Part shown: positions 10,191-23,346 of the stretch, one piece after another | How positions within the stretch are numbered: position 1 is the stretch's first letter | Layout: every line of letters starts with the position of its first letter | Assembly (NCBI GenBank): GCA_013396915.1 | Contig: VWZL01000356.1 | Span: 62,001-126,000 of the forward strand | Direction: 5' to 3' | Length of the DNA stretch: 64,000 nt | Source of the DNA: Stercorarius parasiticus | Taxonomy: Eukaryota; Chordata; Aves; Charadriiformes; Stercorariidae | Notes under the pieces: generated by a model | What the model was told of the DNA's origin: nothing | The model's database searches: none | What the model saw: only the letters and a program-made list of their open reading frames with translations | Program-made: the position numbers and the translations under genes

Positions 10191-13100
10191 TTAATTGAAC
10201 TCTTAGGATTTGTCTGCATTTGGAAGTTTACCAAAATAGCTAGTCAAGAATAATTACCATGCTAGGCTCTCTAATCCAGCTTTAAAGTGTCTTTCTTCTA
10301 TTTAGTATAACCTATGCTGGAACCATGCCTGAAGAGCTGTTTTGGAAGGATTCTGAGAGTAGATAAATCCTTATAATTATGAAAGAGGCTCATAATGTAA
10401 TACACAAGAATGAGGCAATGAACATAAAGCCCAGAAAAGATCTCAAATTTGTGTGTCTCTATCAAAATAAAGACTCGAATATGACTAAATTATGCGCAAT
10501 GAGTTGTAAGTTAAAAGAAAAACTGAGAAGTAGCATCTCCCGTATCTCAGGTCTCTCAAGAAGTTCTTAAAACTTAGGAGCTTTGATTTAACTACATTTA
10601 TAAGACTTCACTAATACTTGATAATTACCTGAAGATGACACAGATTTCATTTCATCTGCAATTCCATTCGTTCAGTTTGGCTACTAAAGTTCAATTTTTG
10701 GCGTGCGTTAATTCAAATACATTAAAAGGTTACTATGTTTTGTACTGAGAACATATCCATGGGACATTTATGGCCCATTCTTACACAACTAAGGCAGTGC
10801 TATATCAATGGAAAAAAAAAAGTTAATGTAGAACCCACTCCTCAATGTCTCCTGGAGACAGAATAACAGGGGTCATTGTTGGCTCATATTCAGGTGGAAG
10901 CCTTAGCGTAGAGGGACCTATGTTTACCTACAGAGACTCTTGTCTGGGATTCACAGGCGTCACAAGTCAAACTGGGCACAGAGAAACACAGTCAAGGCAG
11001 ATTAAGAAAAAACTCAGAAGGATTCAAGTTCATGAAGAGCTTGGAAGAGAAGTATAGGTCTTGTGCGTTTATTTCTAGCGTTGGATCGGTAAAGGAATAA
11101 GAATACTGACTGCACAAGAGACAGTGTTTCAGGAGAATCGAGTGCAGGACTGCTTAGAGAATGATACTTAATAGCCCAAGAATGCTTAACACTGGCAAAG
11201 CAATAAGGGGAACAGTTTTAGAGCATTTTAGTCTTGATTTCTTGTAATGATGTTCATAAACCTTAGCAAATTAACACTGAGAAGTGACAATAATTTCCCA
11301 GTTGAAACAAAGGATGAATATGCTGCCCAATGGCTGGAGCTCTAAGAGAGACCACGCACAAACACCAAGACAGCCTTGCATATCAAGAAGAGATCCCATT
11401 TTACCTGGCATAGCAGTAAAGGTCTAAAGAGAAGGAGGGGAACCTAGAAGCAGTGGCAGGATCCTATTATGTCCCAGGGAAAATGCAAAATCATTTGGTA
11501 GCTCTTTGGATATATATCCTGTACCTAATTCTGTATCACTCATATGGATCATGCTTGAGAACACCAAGGGTTGCTGAGAACACCCTCCCTCTTGTGCTTG
11601 AGACCCCCAGGGGTGCTTCGATGGTTGCCCTGGCTGGGGACTGTGGCTCTGTGAGAAGCAGCATGGAGAAGGCAACAGCAGAACGGGAGAACTAAAAACA
11701 CTGAAAACAGTCCTACAGGTCAGTGAGTGTGACAGGTAACCAGATGCTATTTTAGGAAAGGATAAGGAACGGTATCATTCTGTAAATATTTTGCGTGCTC
11801 AATCGTTGTTGTTTTTATTAACAATTGTTATGGTTTGGAGGAGTTTTATAAAATAGCGAAGGGGTCAAGTAAATGAAATTTGTGTAGCTCACTACATTAC
11901 CTCAGGGCAATAACACACGGTAGTTTTAGTCAGGTAATTGCATTTGACTTCGCTGCAGTAAATCGTGTCCTGTCACTACGCATTATATACCATTATACAC
12001 ACAGTTGCGTTTGATGCTTTGGAGAAGGCTAATTGATCTAGTTTTACAAGAAGGTAAACAACATAAAGTCTGGATGCATGTGTCCCTTTTTATGGGTAAT
12101 CACTGGATCATATAAGGCTGCAGAAGTCTGAATGAATTACATCCATTTTGAAAAGAGCAGTGATACTAACAAAGGCCAAACAAGTGCTGCCACTTTCTTC
12201 CAGCAATCCACTAAAGCTCTGAAAGAAGAAGTAATCTGTTTCCTTATTACTATACATATGTTTTCTTCTTTCCCTCAGGAAAATCAACCCCTGATGAATA
12301 GAGAAAACTGAGAAGTGGAAGTTCACTAGGAACGATGGTACTAATTTGCGGTAGCAGGGTCTCTGTTTGCTAAACACCCCGAGCCCCAAAATGCTGCCCC
12401 GTCTGCAAACTGAACGTAAGTGTCTGCAGTTCAGTTCATTCCAAAACGCATTGCATTACCGCACTGCTACAGCTTTAACACAGCTATAAATAAGCCTTGG
12501 CTGATTCTTCTTGTTTTTTCGTAGCTAGTGCAATGAAACCATGCAGTAACAATTCTGACAATGCAAAGGAAGTATTCTGAGCTAGTATAAATCAGGGTTA
12601 TTTCACAAAAGGCAATGGACTGAAACTAGTTTATGGCTCCTAGAGACGGGGATCAAAATAGTATTAGTGTGAAACCTGCTGCATGGAGCTATTTAGATTT
12701 ATTTGTGAACTACCTAATCCCCAGAAACTTCTCCTGTGGTTATTAATCACAATGGGCTTGTTAGCCTGCCCTGCTAATAGGGCAGTCGGAGAAAGATCGC
12801 ACTCCAAGTACAAAATTCTGCCTCATCTTTTCATGTTGTATATTGGTTTACTATTTCGCTTTACAGTAAAAGAAATTAAATCAAACAAACCCCACTGTAA
12901 TATTTTATCAGCACAGAAAGCTACCTTGGAAATCCTGTGGCCCAATGAAGTTATCATCAACCATTCTTTGTATATTTACAGAAGCTCGACTATAGATGTT
13001 TGACGTATCATCACCAGTTTTGACCACTATAGCATTCACTCCCAGATGCACAATTAAGTTCAAATTTTTCAACTTTCCCTTTTCAAAAAATCTAGATCAT

Positions 13101-13714
13101 CTTGGGAATGATATCAGAAAATTCTTATAATTCTTGGAGCTATTCCTCTTTATAACATGCCGGATTACCACAAGATATATGAAGATTACGGGTTCTATTC
13201 GAAAACTAATTGAAAGAAAGCCTTTTGCAGGATTCATCCAGAGCTGACAGAATTCTGTAAGGCAGGTGCTGAGGAAAACGCAGCCCTCAAATTTCAATGT
13301 CATCACAAGAAATTGTACTTTATGAGACTGCCTCCTGCTAATAACCACTGCCAGGCAGGTACGTTCTCAAGTGCTGGAAAGGGACGTTTGTTCTCTGGCT
13401 GCTGAAGTGAAGACATTGCCTTATGAAGTGCCAACATTTTTCATCTTTCTCCCACCATACTGGAGTCGTCGGATTATTTGAAAATTTCTTCCTTCTAAGT
13501 GGGCTGCTGCTTTCATAACCATGTAAGTGTCTGAGGGTTCCAGCATAATACTGAAGATAAAATGAAGATACTGTGGTGTAACAAGGTCCTACAAATAGGT
13601 GCCCCATTAACTTGAAAATGATACTAAACGAATAGAAGCTATTGTCTTAGATCCTTTTCCTCCTTACTACTAATTTTTCCTTCCTGGCATGTCTTTGTTT
13701 CAGAGCTGATGTAA
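10191..13714. other. Unique DNA, no gene seen
   Basis: Several open frames of 60-106 codons occur (for example 10379-10570, 11453-11695, 12683-13003 on +; 12108-12389, 13097-13348, 13338-13607 on minus). None shows a conserved domain or signal that I can name, and they lie in unlinked frames and strands. I see no recognisable repeat. Confidence 0.5.
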
Positions 13715-13775
13715 AAGTATATATTAAGGGTATAATTTAATATATATTAATATAATGCCTATTATATAATATTAC
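13715..13775. repeat. Low-complexity AT-rich patch
   Basis: The patch has TATATATTAA-type alternation with several ATATTAATATA steps and almost no G or C. It is likely simple low-complexity DNA. Confidence 0.6.
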
Positions 13776-15879
13776 AGAATTTTTAGCAGGTCACGAACTA
13801 TTGCATGATAATAATCTGTGCCTATTTGCAAAGATTTTTACATGAAGTCATAGGACACAATAGAATGTAATTAGAAAAAGATGAAGAGTGATGTTTTACT
13901 GCAAGCATATGTTGTTGAATGTATTATCCTCAAAACTCAAATCTATATTTGGGATTCAGTCCTTCTGGATAGCCAGTCAGTAAAGAATGATCCATGACTT
14001 ACGCCAGATAGTAAGATCAATTCAACTGATACAATTGTTCAGGGTATTTTCTACTTTACATTTGACAGTTTCACAAATATATGTTCAAATATTTCTTCCC
14101 TCTAATGACAAAAGCAATATTCACAAGGCAGGAACAAAATACTGAACTCAAACTCTGAGGTGAGTTATTGAAATAAATTGCTGATATAATGCTTTATTGA
14201 AATAAAAACTTGTCAGTTTTCTCCAGAGGTATTTCATCCTTGCATATTTTTGTAACTCAAATTGAGAACCTGCTTCCAGCACTCAAATTAGGATTACAGA
14301 AATTATTTCACAACTCATTCATCTTGCCTGAAATTTTATGAAGAAGGTTGGCAACGGATGCCAGAGTGAACCGTGATTTCAGTTAGAATCCAAATAGTGC
14401 AACTTGTACAAAACCATAGCAGAATTTTTACTCGTTGAATAACATGCCATAACGTGACTGAGCCAACCCTATTGGTGAAGTATTCTCTCAGCTTTGCCAA
14501 TAGAGAACACAAGCAGAGTAATTAATTATTTGTTTAAAGACAATGCTGGGAGTCAATGGTGAAATAAGGAAGGCAGGCGTTACATTCTTTCCAAAGTCAA
14601 TTCACGTGCACGTGCAGCCTCCAAACGAATTCTGCAAGTCCCATGACAAAACCAAAATTTTCTACCTGGCAAATATACTGGTAATATGTAGCACAGGGTG
14701 TCAGAGAAATCGGAAAATCTTTTTAGCCTCACAAATTAGATTGAAGAATGGTGAGAAAACAAAAGAAAGCTGGATTATGTTCACTTTGGAATCACAAGTT
14801 TCTTGGCTTTGAGTGGATTGATCATTGGATGCTGCTACATGGAATGTAAAACACATATAGGCACAGAAGTATGACATTGTCTAAAATTTTGAGGCTTAGT
14901 GAAACCTGAGATATCAAGGAACTTGCACATTTTCTTCTTGCTTTTCTTCTATTTCAATAAGCTCTTTTCTAAGTGGTATAGACAAAACTACATTGCTGTT
15001 CTATTTTTAAAAAGATTTCAATTCCTTACATGAGGTTGGTTGATTTGGAGAATGAAACATTTTCTGGCAAATGATATGTTCTTCTTTCTGTAGTGTGAAG
15101 TATTTATATTTCGTCCTTGAAATCTTTTATGCCTTTAGAGTGGCAATGTCAGAAAAACAAACACCACATCTGGAATGAATGCACCTGAGGCCCTATTTTT
15201 ATGCACAGTGAAGCCTTTGTGCATTCTATACACATGTAGAATAATAACAGGCCATTTATTCAGGTTTTACTGACCACAGAATGCTAGAGAGATGCTGAGG
15301 ATAAGATGAATATTTTATTCAGTGGAGTTGTGACTGTCTTCTACAAGTCCTTTTCATACTTTCGGAAGCTTTGGGGTTGGCCTGCTGGCTGCTCAACTAA
15401 TCTCCTGAAGGATGTATGTGCAAAGCAGCTTTCCCATGGCACTGAGCTTTCTGGCTGACAGTTTCATCTGGAACAGTTCTGTGCCAGAATGGGCTATTTT
15501 TCATTTTGACAAGCAGAGATGCAAAAGAATAGAGTAAATGGAAAATGTTCACCTGACACAAATCTTTAAGTGGACTCACACAATCATAGAAAAGTGTGGT
15601 CACAGAGCCCATGCCCCTGCACCGAGACAGGATCGGTTATGACTGTCATTAGCGATAAATGTTTCTCCAACTCGGCAGCGCTGACAACACCGTATCTTGA
15701 CAATATAGTCTATTCCAAAGCTGCTAAATCATCACCATTAAAAGAGCAGTTTTCCTGAACATCAGTCTTTCTTGCTAGAATTTAATCCTATTCAGCATGA
15801 ACAGGGAGGACAGACCATCCTGTACACCTTGCCATGTGAGGACCGTACAAATCATTTCTTAAATAGGTTTGGGAGGTTT
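13776..15879. other. Unique DNA, no gene seen
   Basis: This is AT-rich sequence with short open frames only (longest about 89 codons at 14543-14812 on +). None is recognisable. I see no RNA gene or clear repeat. Confidence 0.5.
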
Positions 15880-17250
15880 TATATATTGGGAAATGCCTCG
15901 GTTTGCTTCATGTTTTCTCTTCCTCAGGCTGGCCAGATCTAGTTTTTTGTGGGTTTTGGGGTGGTTTTTTTTCCTCTCATGGATCATAGTTTCTACGCTA
16001 CTGATCAGCCGCCTCACTTTTCTGTAGACTTTCTCAACCTTTCTCAAACTGAACTGGCCCAAACCAGACCAGGTGGGATCTTGTTTGTGATGAAGAGACT
16101 GGAAAGGAGAGCCAACAACCTTGCAGGCTTTTCTCTTGCTTTTACACCCCATTAAAAGTGACTCCTTTTGCAGAAATACGCTATTAGTAACTCGCGTTCA
16201 GCCTGTGATTTGTTCTTACTCCACGCCCTCCCAGTAGTTCCCGTTCTGTAATTTTACAGTTGATGTTCCTGTCTGTATGTAGGACATAGAACCGTTCTTG
16301 CTGCACTCTGTCCTATCTGATTCAAACCATCTGATTCAAACCACTTCAGACTATCAAGATTTTAAATCCTAATCCTGTTCTCTAATACAGTCTGAGTCCA
16401 TGTTCCTCTGCAATGCCTGTAAATTCAGTAAGCACGCGAACTATTCCATCGTTTAAATCATTAATGAACACGCTGAAATCTGGCTTCTGCAGACCACCGC
16501 TTGGTACATTTTGACCCTGGCCCAATGAATAAAACCTACCCAGGGAAGGTCTGTTAGCCTGTTTTGTATCCATCCTACAGTAAACATGCAGACATTTTCT
16601 ATATTTAGGAAAACGTCATGTAAATTACTGACAAACTCTTAAGTCAAAATTCATGACATCTCCTGTTTCTGCTCTCCTCATAATATCCACTACCTTTCCA
16701 GAGAGATACAATGGTTTAGCTGACATAGTTTGTTCTTGGAAAATTCACACAGCCTATGACACACAGGGTTACCTGCCAGGTATTTCACAACCAGTATGTG
16801 ATCATTTATTTCGGACTGTCATAGAAATTGAAGTTTATCATATATTCTTGGAATCTGTTTTCTTAGAATCTGTCATTCTTTTCTCCTCTTGCTATATTTT
16901 TTAAAGACAGAAACTGTATTTGCATTTCTCCGCTCCTGAAACACTCCTATCCTCCAGGCCCTTTCAAATGTAATTATCTTAATTGCTTGCAGTTAACTGA
17001 TGCAGAAACAGTGTTGAAATACTGCCCTTTTTGGTGTCATGGACTGAGAGCTTTTGTTTTTCAGTGACTAGACCAACATTTTCCTTGGTCATCTTTTTAC
17101 TATTAAAGTGCATCTGAAGCGATTTCTTAATCTTTCCTGGTATCTTTGCAACTCAACTTGTATCATTTTTACATGTTAATTATTCTTCATAGCATTTGCT
17201 CCAAGTAACCTTGATTTATTTTAATTTGCCTGTTTCTTTTCATCTTCTGT
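15880..17250 (-). mobile_element. Very old CR1/L3-like LINE remnant (reversed)
   Basis: The block follows the reversed order of an amniote CR1/L3-type LINE across about 1.3 kb. It begins with a 'tgtagactttctcaacc' box. Next come 'caaaccacttcagactatcaag' and 'gtttaaatcattaatgaacacgctgaa'. Then come 'gtatccatcctacagtaa', 'gaaaacgtcatgtaaattactga' and 'gacatagtttgttcttgga'. Near the end are 'aactgtatttgcatttctccgctcctg' and 'acattttccttggtcatctttt'. These boxes resemble CR1 copies still abundant in turtles and crocodilians and correspond to the reverse-transcriptase coding part. Many stops and indels show long decay. Both edges are approximate, and the family name is from memory. Confidence 0.7.
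16315..16342. repeat. Perfect 14-bp tandem dimer
   Basis: The unit ATCTGATTCAAACC occurs twice head to tail with no mismatch, inside the old CR1/L3-like remnant. Because the host element is heavily decayed, the exact identity suggests a recent slippage duplication. Confidence 0.9.
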
Positions 17251-20200
17251 TACAGGCCAAGAAGGAATTTATTAGCCTGTTCCCATGTCTTTTGCCAGGA
17301 ACCTAAAAATATTTATTGAGGAAATAAAGTAATCGCATTACCTAGTCCAGTACTTTCCTTTTGAACATTGCCTGTTACCGGTTCCTCACAGCTGCTTCCT
17401 TACTTACTACTTTATAAAATTTGAACTGCATCCTACCCTACCCAAATTAACACATAGTTTCACAAGTGATACTGTATCAACTACTACAGCAAAAACTAGT
17501 TCAATTTACGGCTATTTCTTCAGTTTCCTTTTTTTGGATACCAATGGTAATATCAAAGAAAAATATGAGATTATTCTAACAATATACTTTTTGTAGACTT
17601 ACATTTTTTCTCTTTTTCCCATTTTACTTCTGTGTTTAAGCCATTTTCTTCTACAGATCTATTTCCAAATCTTTATCTTCCATCTAATTCAAACCAAATG
17701 CCTGGTTTGGGCCTTATCACTTCTCCCTCAAGTTCTTTAAAATGCATATATTGCATTTTGTAGTTTCCTGCTACGATACGCACTCCTAAACAGAAGTGTA
17801 ATAAAATATTTCGTGTCTTTAATGCAGAGTCCTGCTCCAGGCTTCTGTTTTCAGAATATTAGGATGAAAATTATCCAGAACTCCCACTTCTCTGCAAGTA
17901 AACAGAGATTTCTTGGGCCTGAGGGTAGTCAAAGTAATACAATTTTGTTCATATAGTCTCAACTGCACTTAAATCAACACCCCATATTGTATTCTTTCTT
18001 TCTTTTGGATCACTCACTGGATCAGACACTTGATTATTTGTGATGGGATACTGTAAATAGTTGCATAAAACCATCAAATGAGGATGTGATTGATACTGCC
18101 GGCAAATGAGACAAAGCACCACAGACAGAACTTCATGAGTTTATAATAAAAAGTAACTACTCTTACCTTATTCCCTCTACAAGCCAGACATTTAAACATA
18201 GTTAACTGTATGCTAATAGTATGATAATTCAGAAGCAAAACCTGCTGAAAAGAAAAGGTACGTTCCGGCAAGATGAATACAGAAAAACTCCATGCAAGTT
18301 ACAGAGAATTCTTTCTTTTGTGAGTGAGGGCTGGTGAGTGAGACATTGAACAAAAAGCTATTCATCCATCTGCAGGGTGGTTTTTTTTTTCATTACTCTG
18401 TTTTATTTAATCTGCTATTATACCCATATATATTTATCAATTTATAAAACCCGAATGGGCTGGGATCTTCCGTAGTATTACAGGTTGTAATTTTGACGGC
18501 AGAACCCCAAATTTGATTGCAGTGAATTCTTGGCATTTTTTTTTCTGGGATAGTTCCTGACAATTTCCTCATCCCCATCACCTGGCTTCTCTTTGCCCAT
18601 ATGCTCAATGCCTTTGTCTTTACAGAGTCACCAACCTTGCTGAGCACCGAGGGAAGTTGTTAAGAGCCATGTGCATCCCGTCCTTGCCACACAGTGGCCC
18701 AGCTCCTTCTTTCTTGCTTCCTATTTATTTCAGAAAGTATTCCAACATATGTCCATACCCTTCACAAAGCCTATCCCAGCTTGATATTTGGTAATTCTCG
18801 TCTTAGCCCTAAGCTTTTTGGCCCATAACACATCTGTGTACAGCCCAAATGCGTAGACTAAAACCAAGCCCACACAATATCAAACCCTATTCTGCTAGTT
18901 AACAATAACATTCATTTCTTCCTTCATAGTCTCCAGTCTTGATTACGGATTTATTAAGAATAAATAGGAACGCGTCATATACAATACCAATTTGGTGGGT
19001 GGCTTGCAGGGGGGATTAATCAGAGAAAGCATTATTCTGAGGAAAACACATCTAATGCAAGGTTAAATGTATTTGTTTCAAACCGTTCATTGGCAGAAAG
19101 GCTTTAAGACAGCTAAAGCAGAAAACGTCCCTAAGCAGTCATCGTAAAGTCTCACTGACACTAACAAGGGTTAAGAGTTTCACTGGATTAAGAATGTCCT
19201 GGTAACTTTGACACAACATAACAAGAAAGCATTGTGAGTTGGTTTTTTGTTGGGTTTTTTGTTGTTTTTTTTTCCAAAACAAATACCTTAATTGTGCTAA
19301 TTTATTTTAGGAATGTAAAACATGCATATGAATAATTCAATTTTCCACATCCAGTATTCAGTTTAAATTATTGTCCTTTTCAAGGATAGAGCTTTCCATT
19401 TTATGCGTGCCAAGAGACATGATTAAAAATATAGGAGCTACCTGCATTCACAGGGCACTGGAGGAATCCACTGCAGAATATTTTTGTCACATTGACTAGC
19501 TCTTAGCAAGGTGATTAGCTCTGAGAACAAGAGCAGTGTTACGGGGAAAGTGTATTTCTTTATTCCCTGGTCTTTTCCACACTGCCTGTCATGGAAGTTT
19601 CTTGGCAATGACTGTCATTCAGACTTGGCTCTACAGTCAAAGGGGACCCAACACGAAGTCAAATCTTTGACCTCAGCGCCGCAGTCTAAAAGAAGTAATA
19701 AGAAAAACGCCATCTGCTGATCACTTCATCCCCTCTCCAGCGCACAGTTTCTAATTACCTGGAGTGCTCGTTGTTGTCTTCACCTTGCTTTTGCATGCAG
19801 CTAACGTGCTCGATGTTTGAATGTACTTTCCTGGAAATATAATCTATTTAGTATTGCCCTCCATGACACCAGGCTGGATCAGCATCTTAAAGACGACAAC
19901 TGGGAAGCAGTGACTCACTGCGCTGCCCAGAAACACAGTGCAGAGCTGCGAATCAGAGCGTCTGTGAAAGAGAAACCACGCTAACCATTTCATTTGGCCT
20001 GCTAAAATATGTATCAAAGCTTCCAGATTCCTATATTGCAGCTTAAACCCTGGCGCAGAAATAAGTGGTGCTCCTCTATTTCTCAGTATATCGACAGCAT
20101 GAATTTGGCTCACTGCTGCTTCGCTTTGGGGGCTCTGTTCCCTGGGGCATCTCACAATTGTCTCAAAATTCACAAAAGTTTCCTTAAAATCTTGGCTCTT

Positions 20201-20904
20201 TCATGTGAAGAAAAAAAAAAAAAAGAGTGATTTTTCATGAGCAGTAATTTTAAAGTGAGATTTCTTGGGATATCAGACCTTTTCTCTTTTGCAAGAAGCT
20301 CTTTTCTTTTTTTTACATGAGAAAAAGAACCTTTAAGCAGCTCTGAGGATGGGGCTTTTTTCACACTAATGTCTCGCTTGTGCAGTTTATTTCACAACCT
20401 TTAGTGCCTGGTTAGCAAAGGCACCATTTTAGACGCTATTGCGTATTGTGCTATTGTCTATTGGTTTGCTGGCCTATAAGCCAAAATGCCTCACACATCT
20501 TGGAATCTAACAGTTCTTATCAATTTAATGTTACACTTTAAGAACCGAGAAACTGAAAGATACGATCAGAATAATCTAGCCCACTATTGCAGTGCTAATG
20601 GCAAGAGAGATGGCAAAAATGGGCCAATAACTTATTTTTAAGGTGTTGGCATTTCAAATTTCAAGAACAAAACGTTCCTTCTGATTTTTTATTTCAGTCT
20701 TTAACCCTTACGCTAACAAATGCAGTGCTAGATGGAGTAAATCTTTGCAGAACTGCACCTATTGAACTTGTCCCACAGCAGACGTTGGCTTTATCACACA
20801 TTGCTAAGTGCCCACCTAGAGTTTGTAGAACAATTCATGGTAGAAATTTCAGTTCATCATTCCGGGACCAGCTCAGCTCAATGGGTCTGTCAGCTAGACC
20901 CGGG
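17251..20904. other. Unique DNA, no gene seen
   Basis: The first few hundred bases may hold a further decayed part of the preceding LINE. The stretch 18470-18950 is less AT-rich than its surroundings but matches nothing I know. T-rich runs occur at 18375-18390 and 19242-19275, and a 14-A run at 20211-20224. Open frames of 60-109 codons (longest 19844-20173, minus) show no domain. Confidence 0.5.
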
Positions 20905-20950
20905 GCTATTATTATTATGTTGGAATGTTATTATGTTGGATTATTATTAC
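20905..20950. repeat. Short ATT/ATTATGTTGGA repeat
   Basis: An ATT run at 20907-20917 is followed by two copies of TTATTATGTTGGA separated by ATG, then another TTATTATTA run. It is a compound microsatellite-like patch. Confidence 0.75.
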
Positions 20951-21312
20951 ACCGAATTATTTGGGTAAACCTGTACCCGTTGACAATACCACAAATTCAG
21001 GAAAAATCAAACTGATACCAACTTGAGAGAACGGAATTCAGCTGCTGGTCCAGAAAAAACAACTGAACTTTCCACTGTGAAATTTCTGCAATAAAACTGA
21101 AAGGCAGAATGGTAAATATTTTGCAATATGTATATATTTTGAAAGTGTATTCAATACTCTGCACTCATCCCGCGCTTTATAAAGTACCGTTCTTCCTCTG
21201 TCTACAACACTTACTGATATTAAATCCATGTCCACAAGCCTACATATAGGAAGAACTGGATAACGACCCAGTTATGCTATTGACTGAAACTCTAAAGCTG
21301 GTGCTTTTTTGG

Positions 21313-21376
21313 TTATTTGTGAGGTTGTGTTTGATGTTGTTGCCTTATTTGTGAGGTTTCGTTTGAAGTTATTGGG
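21313..21376. repeat. Imperfect tandem duplication, unit 32 bp
   Basis: The two units start at 21313 and 21345, each with TTATTTGTGAGGTT followed by a GTTTGA(T/A)GTT(G/A)TTG core. A few substitutions separate them. The sequence is G/T-rich on this strand. Confidence 0.8.
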
Positions 21377-23320
21377 TTAGTTTGAGTGTGTTATAAGTAA
21401 ATTTTGCTGGGTGGCACAGTCTGCCCTAGAAATATCAATAAGATAATAGCTGCAGTGAAAAACAGCGCATTATTCTTGCAGTACTTATAAAGTAGACACA
21501 AATAATTTTTATGTGCCATAGTTATGTATAAATTATAGGTAAAACCATCCCTTTTATTTACAGAAGTATATAGAAAAACAGACTACATGCTGATAATGGG
21601 AACTGTCCTGGCCATCTCTCTTCCAGTAAAAAATTATTCTTTACAGCACATTTTCTTCTTAATTTGTCCAGCCCCTACCTAGGTATCGCTAGTGCTACGG
21701 TTCTCCTTTAGAGATTAATAGGCTTTACTAGTGAGAAACTTCTAATGATAGCCAGCCAGATTCTCCCTTTCTCCAATTTATCTGATGAGACCCAGAGGCA
21801 GTGCAGTGCCCCAAGTTGCTTGGCACTCTCTTATTCAGTCCACTGACAGTCCTACTTTCAACTTGCAAGAAAATAATTTTCCCCAACGAAGTTCGGCTTT
21901 AGCAAGTCCTTTACAAAAGCACATATACAAAAACCGTGGCTGGGACACTGTTTTGTGTGGATGTTTCTCCGATTGAACATACTGCGGATTTAATATGTTG
22001 TTTTGGGGGATGGGCTATCTAGCAGTTAATATTGCGATTAAATTTTAGCAGTGCTTCAACCTAATGGACTGCCTTTCGCTTGTTACTGTGTACTTGCACA
22101 GCAAGAGATGGTCCTCACTGCAATTAATATTTATCATTTCCAGTGAAACTAAGGAATTCCATCTAACAGGCTGAAACTCTACTGTACAAAGCACTGTAGG
22201 GACAGAGAAGAAAAGAGTCCCAGGCAGCACTGTAAGCATTTGCCGGTGTTTGTCTAACTTGTTCTTATGCACCTCAGCTAATAGAAACTCCCCCACGTCC
22301 CTGGGAAATCTCTTGCAGAATTTCACTTGCCTTACTCATAGAAAATTTTCCTAATATCTATCACTACCCAGCTATGACATGGAAACTATAATTGATTTTT
22401 CATTTCCCCTGTGAGATGTGAGACCCCAGAAATCTTACAGCAAGAGATGAAGATGATGGCATCCTTAGTCTGCTAAGAAAGGTGATGTCAAAAAAAGAGT
22501 TTGCTTATGTCGGTCCCTCAAATACTCTAATCTGATGCGGGGGTCAGAGGAACTAAATTTTTTAAATCACCTCTCTCATTTGCACAGAAAACATTTATAC
22601 TAGTAAATAATTCATTACATGAGATCCTCTTGGCAATTTTCATTATAAAATTCATGATTAAATTATATTTCATGTCTTGGGAAATAGCAAACAGTTAACC
22701 AAGGTCAAGTCAAGTTTCAGCCAGTCCAGGAGGAAATTTGTCATGTATTTGCTAACTAAAAATTATGCTAAACTGAAAAAGACAGACACTTAAATACTAG
22801 CTAGTGAGAGAAAGTAAAATTAGACCTCAGCCAATTCAGAGAACCCAGAAAAAATTATAAGTGCTGGCAAGCACGAACTTTTTGGCCCCTGCGCTTTCCT
22901 TACATGCAGAAAGTAGGTATATGACCCTCAAAGGACTCTTGTAGCAACCCCCCTGAGACTCTTGGATGATTTGTTTTAAGCTGCTTATTCAAAGGGAACG
23001 TTAATCTGTTCAACAATTAATGTTTGGGTTCGTAACTGTTCTTTGTGTAGAATCTGAAGGAATGCAAATACCACCTGCCCATCCCAGCTCCACAGCCCAG
23101 AAAACATCTGCCACCTCTACTTTGCATCTGCTGACCCAACCCTGGTCCTACCAGTGCCATCAAGACACTGTGAAGCTGCTGAAGAATAAGGACTTGGCTG
23201 CAGAGGATCTCGAAGGCGTCCATCGCTTCACCCCTTCGCTCTAGCTCTTAAGGTGCCTTTGGGGCAGTTCACTTCTGGAAGTCAGTGTTTCCAAATTTCT
23301 GTGGGCAGCATTGTTACCCT
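21377..23320. other. Unique DNA, no gene seen
   Basis: An AT-rich block at about 22560-22690 has several TAAT/ATTA cores. A locally richer stretch at 23040-23260 has overlapping open frames on both strands (74 and 68 codons), but no splice sites or known domain. I see no RNA gene. Confidence 0.5.
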
Positions 23321-23346
23321 AAAAAAAAATAAATAAAAATAAAAAA
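23321..23346. repeat. A-rich (AAAAT)n simple repeat
   Basis: An A9 run is followed by T-interrupted A-runs (AAATAAAAATAAAAAA). I see no retrogene body upstream, so it need not be a retroposed tail. Confidence 0.85.
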
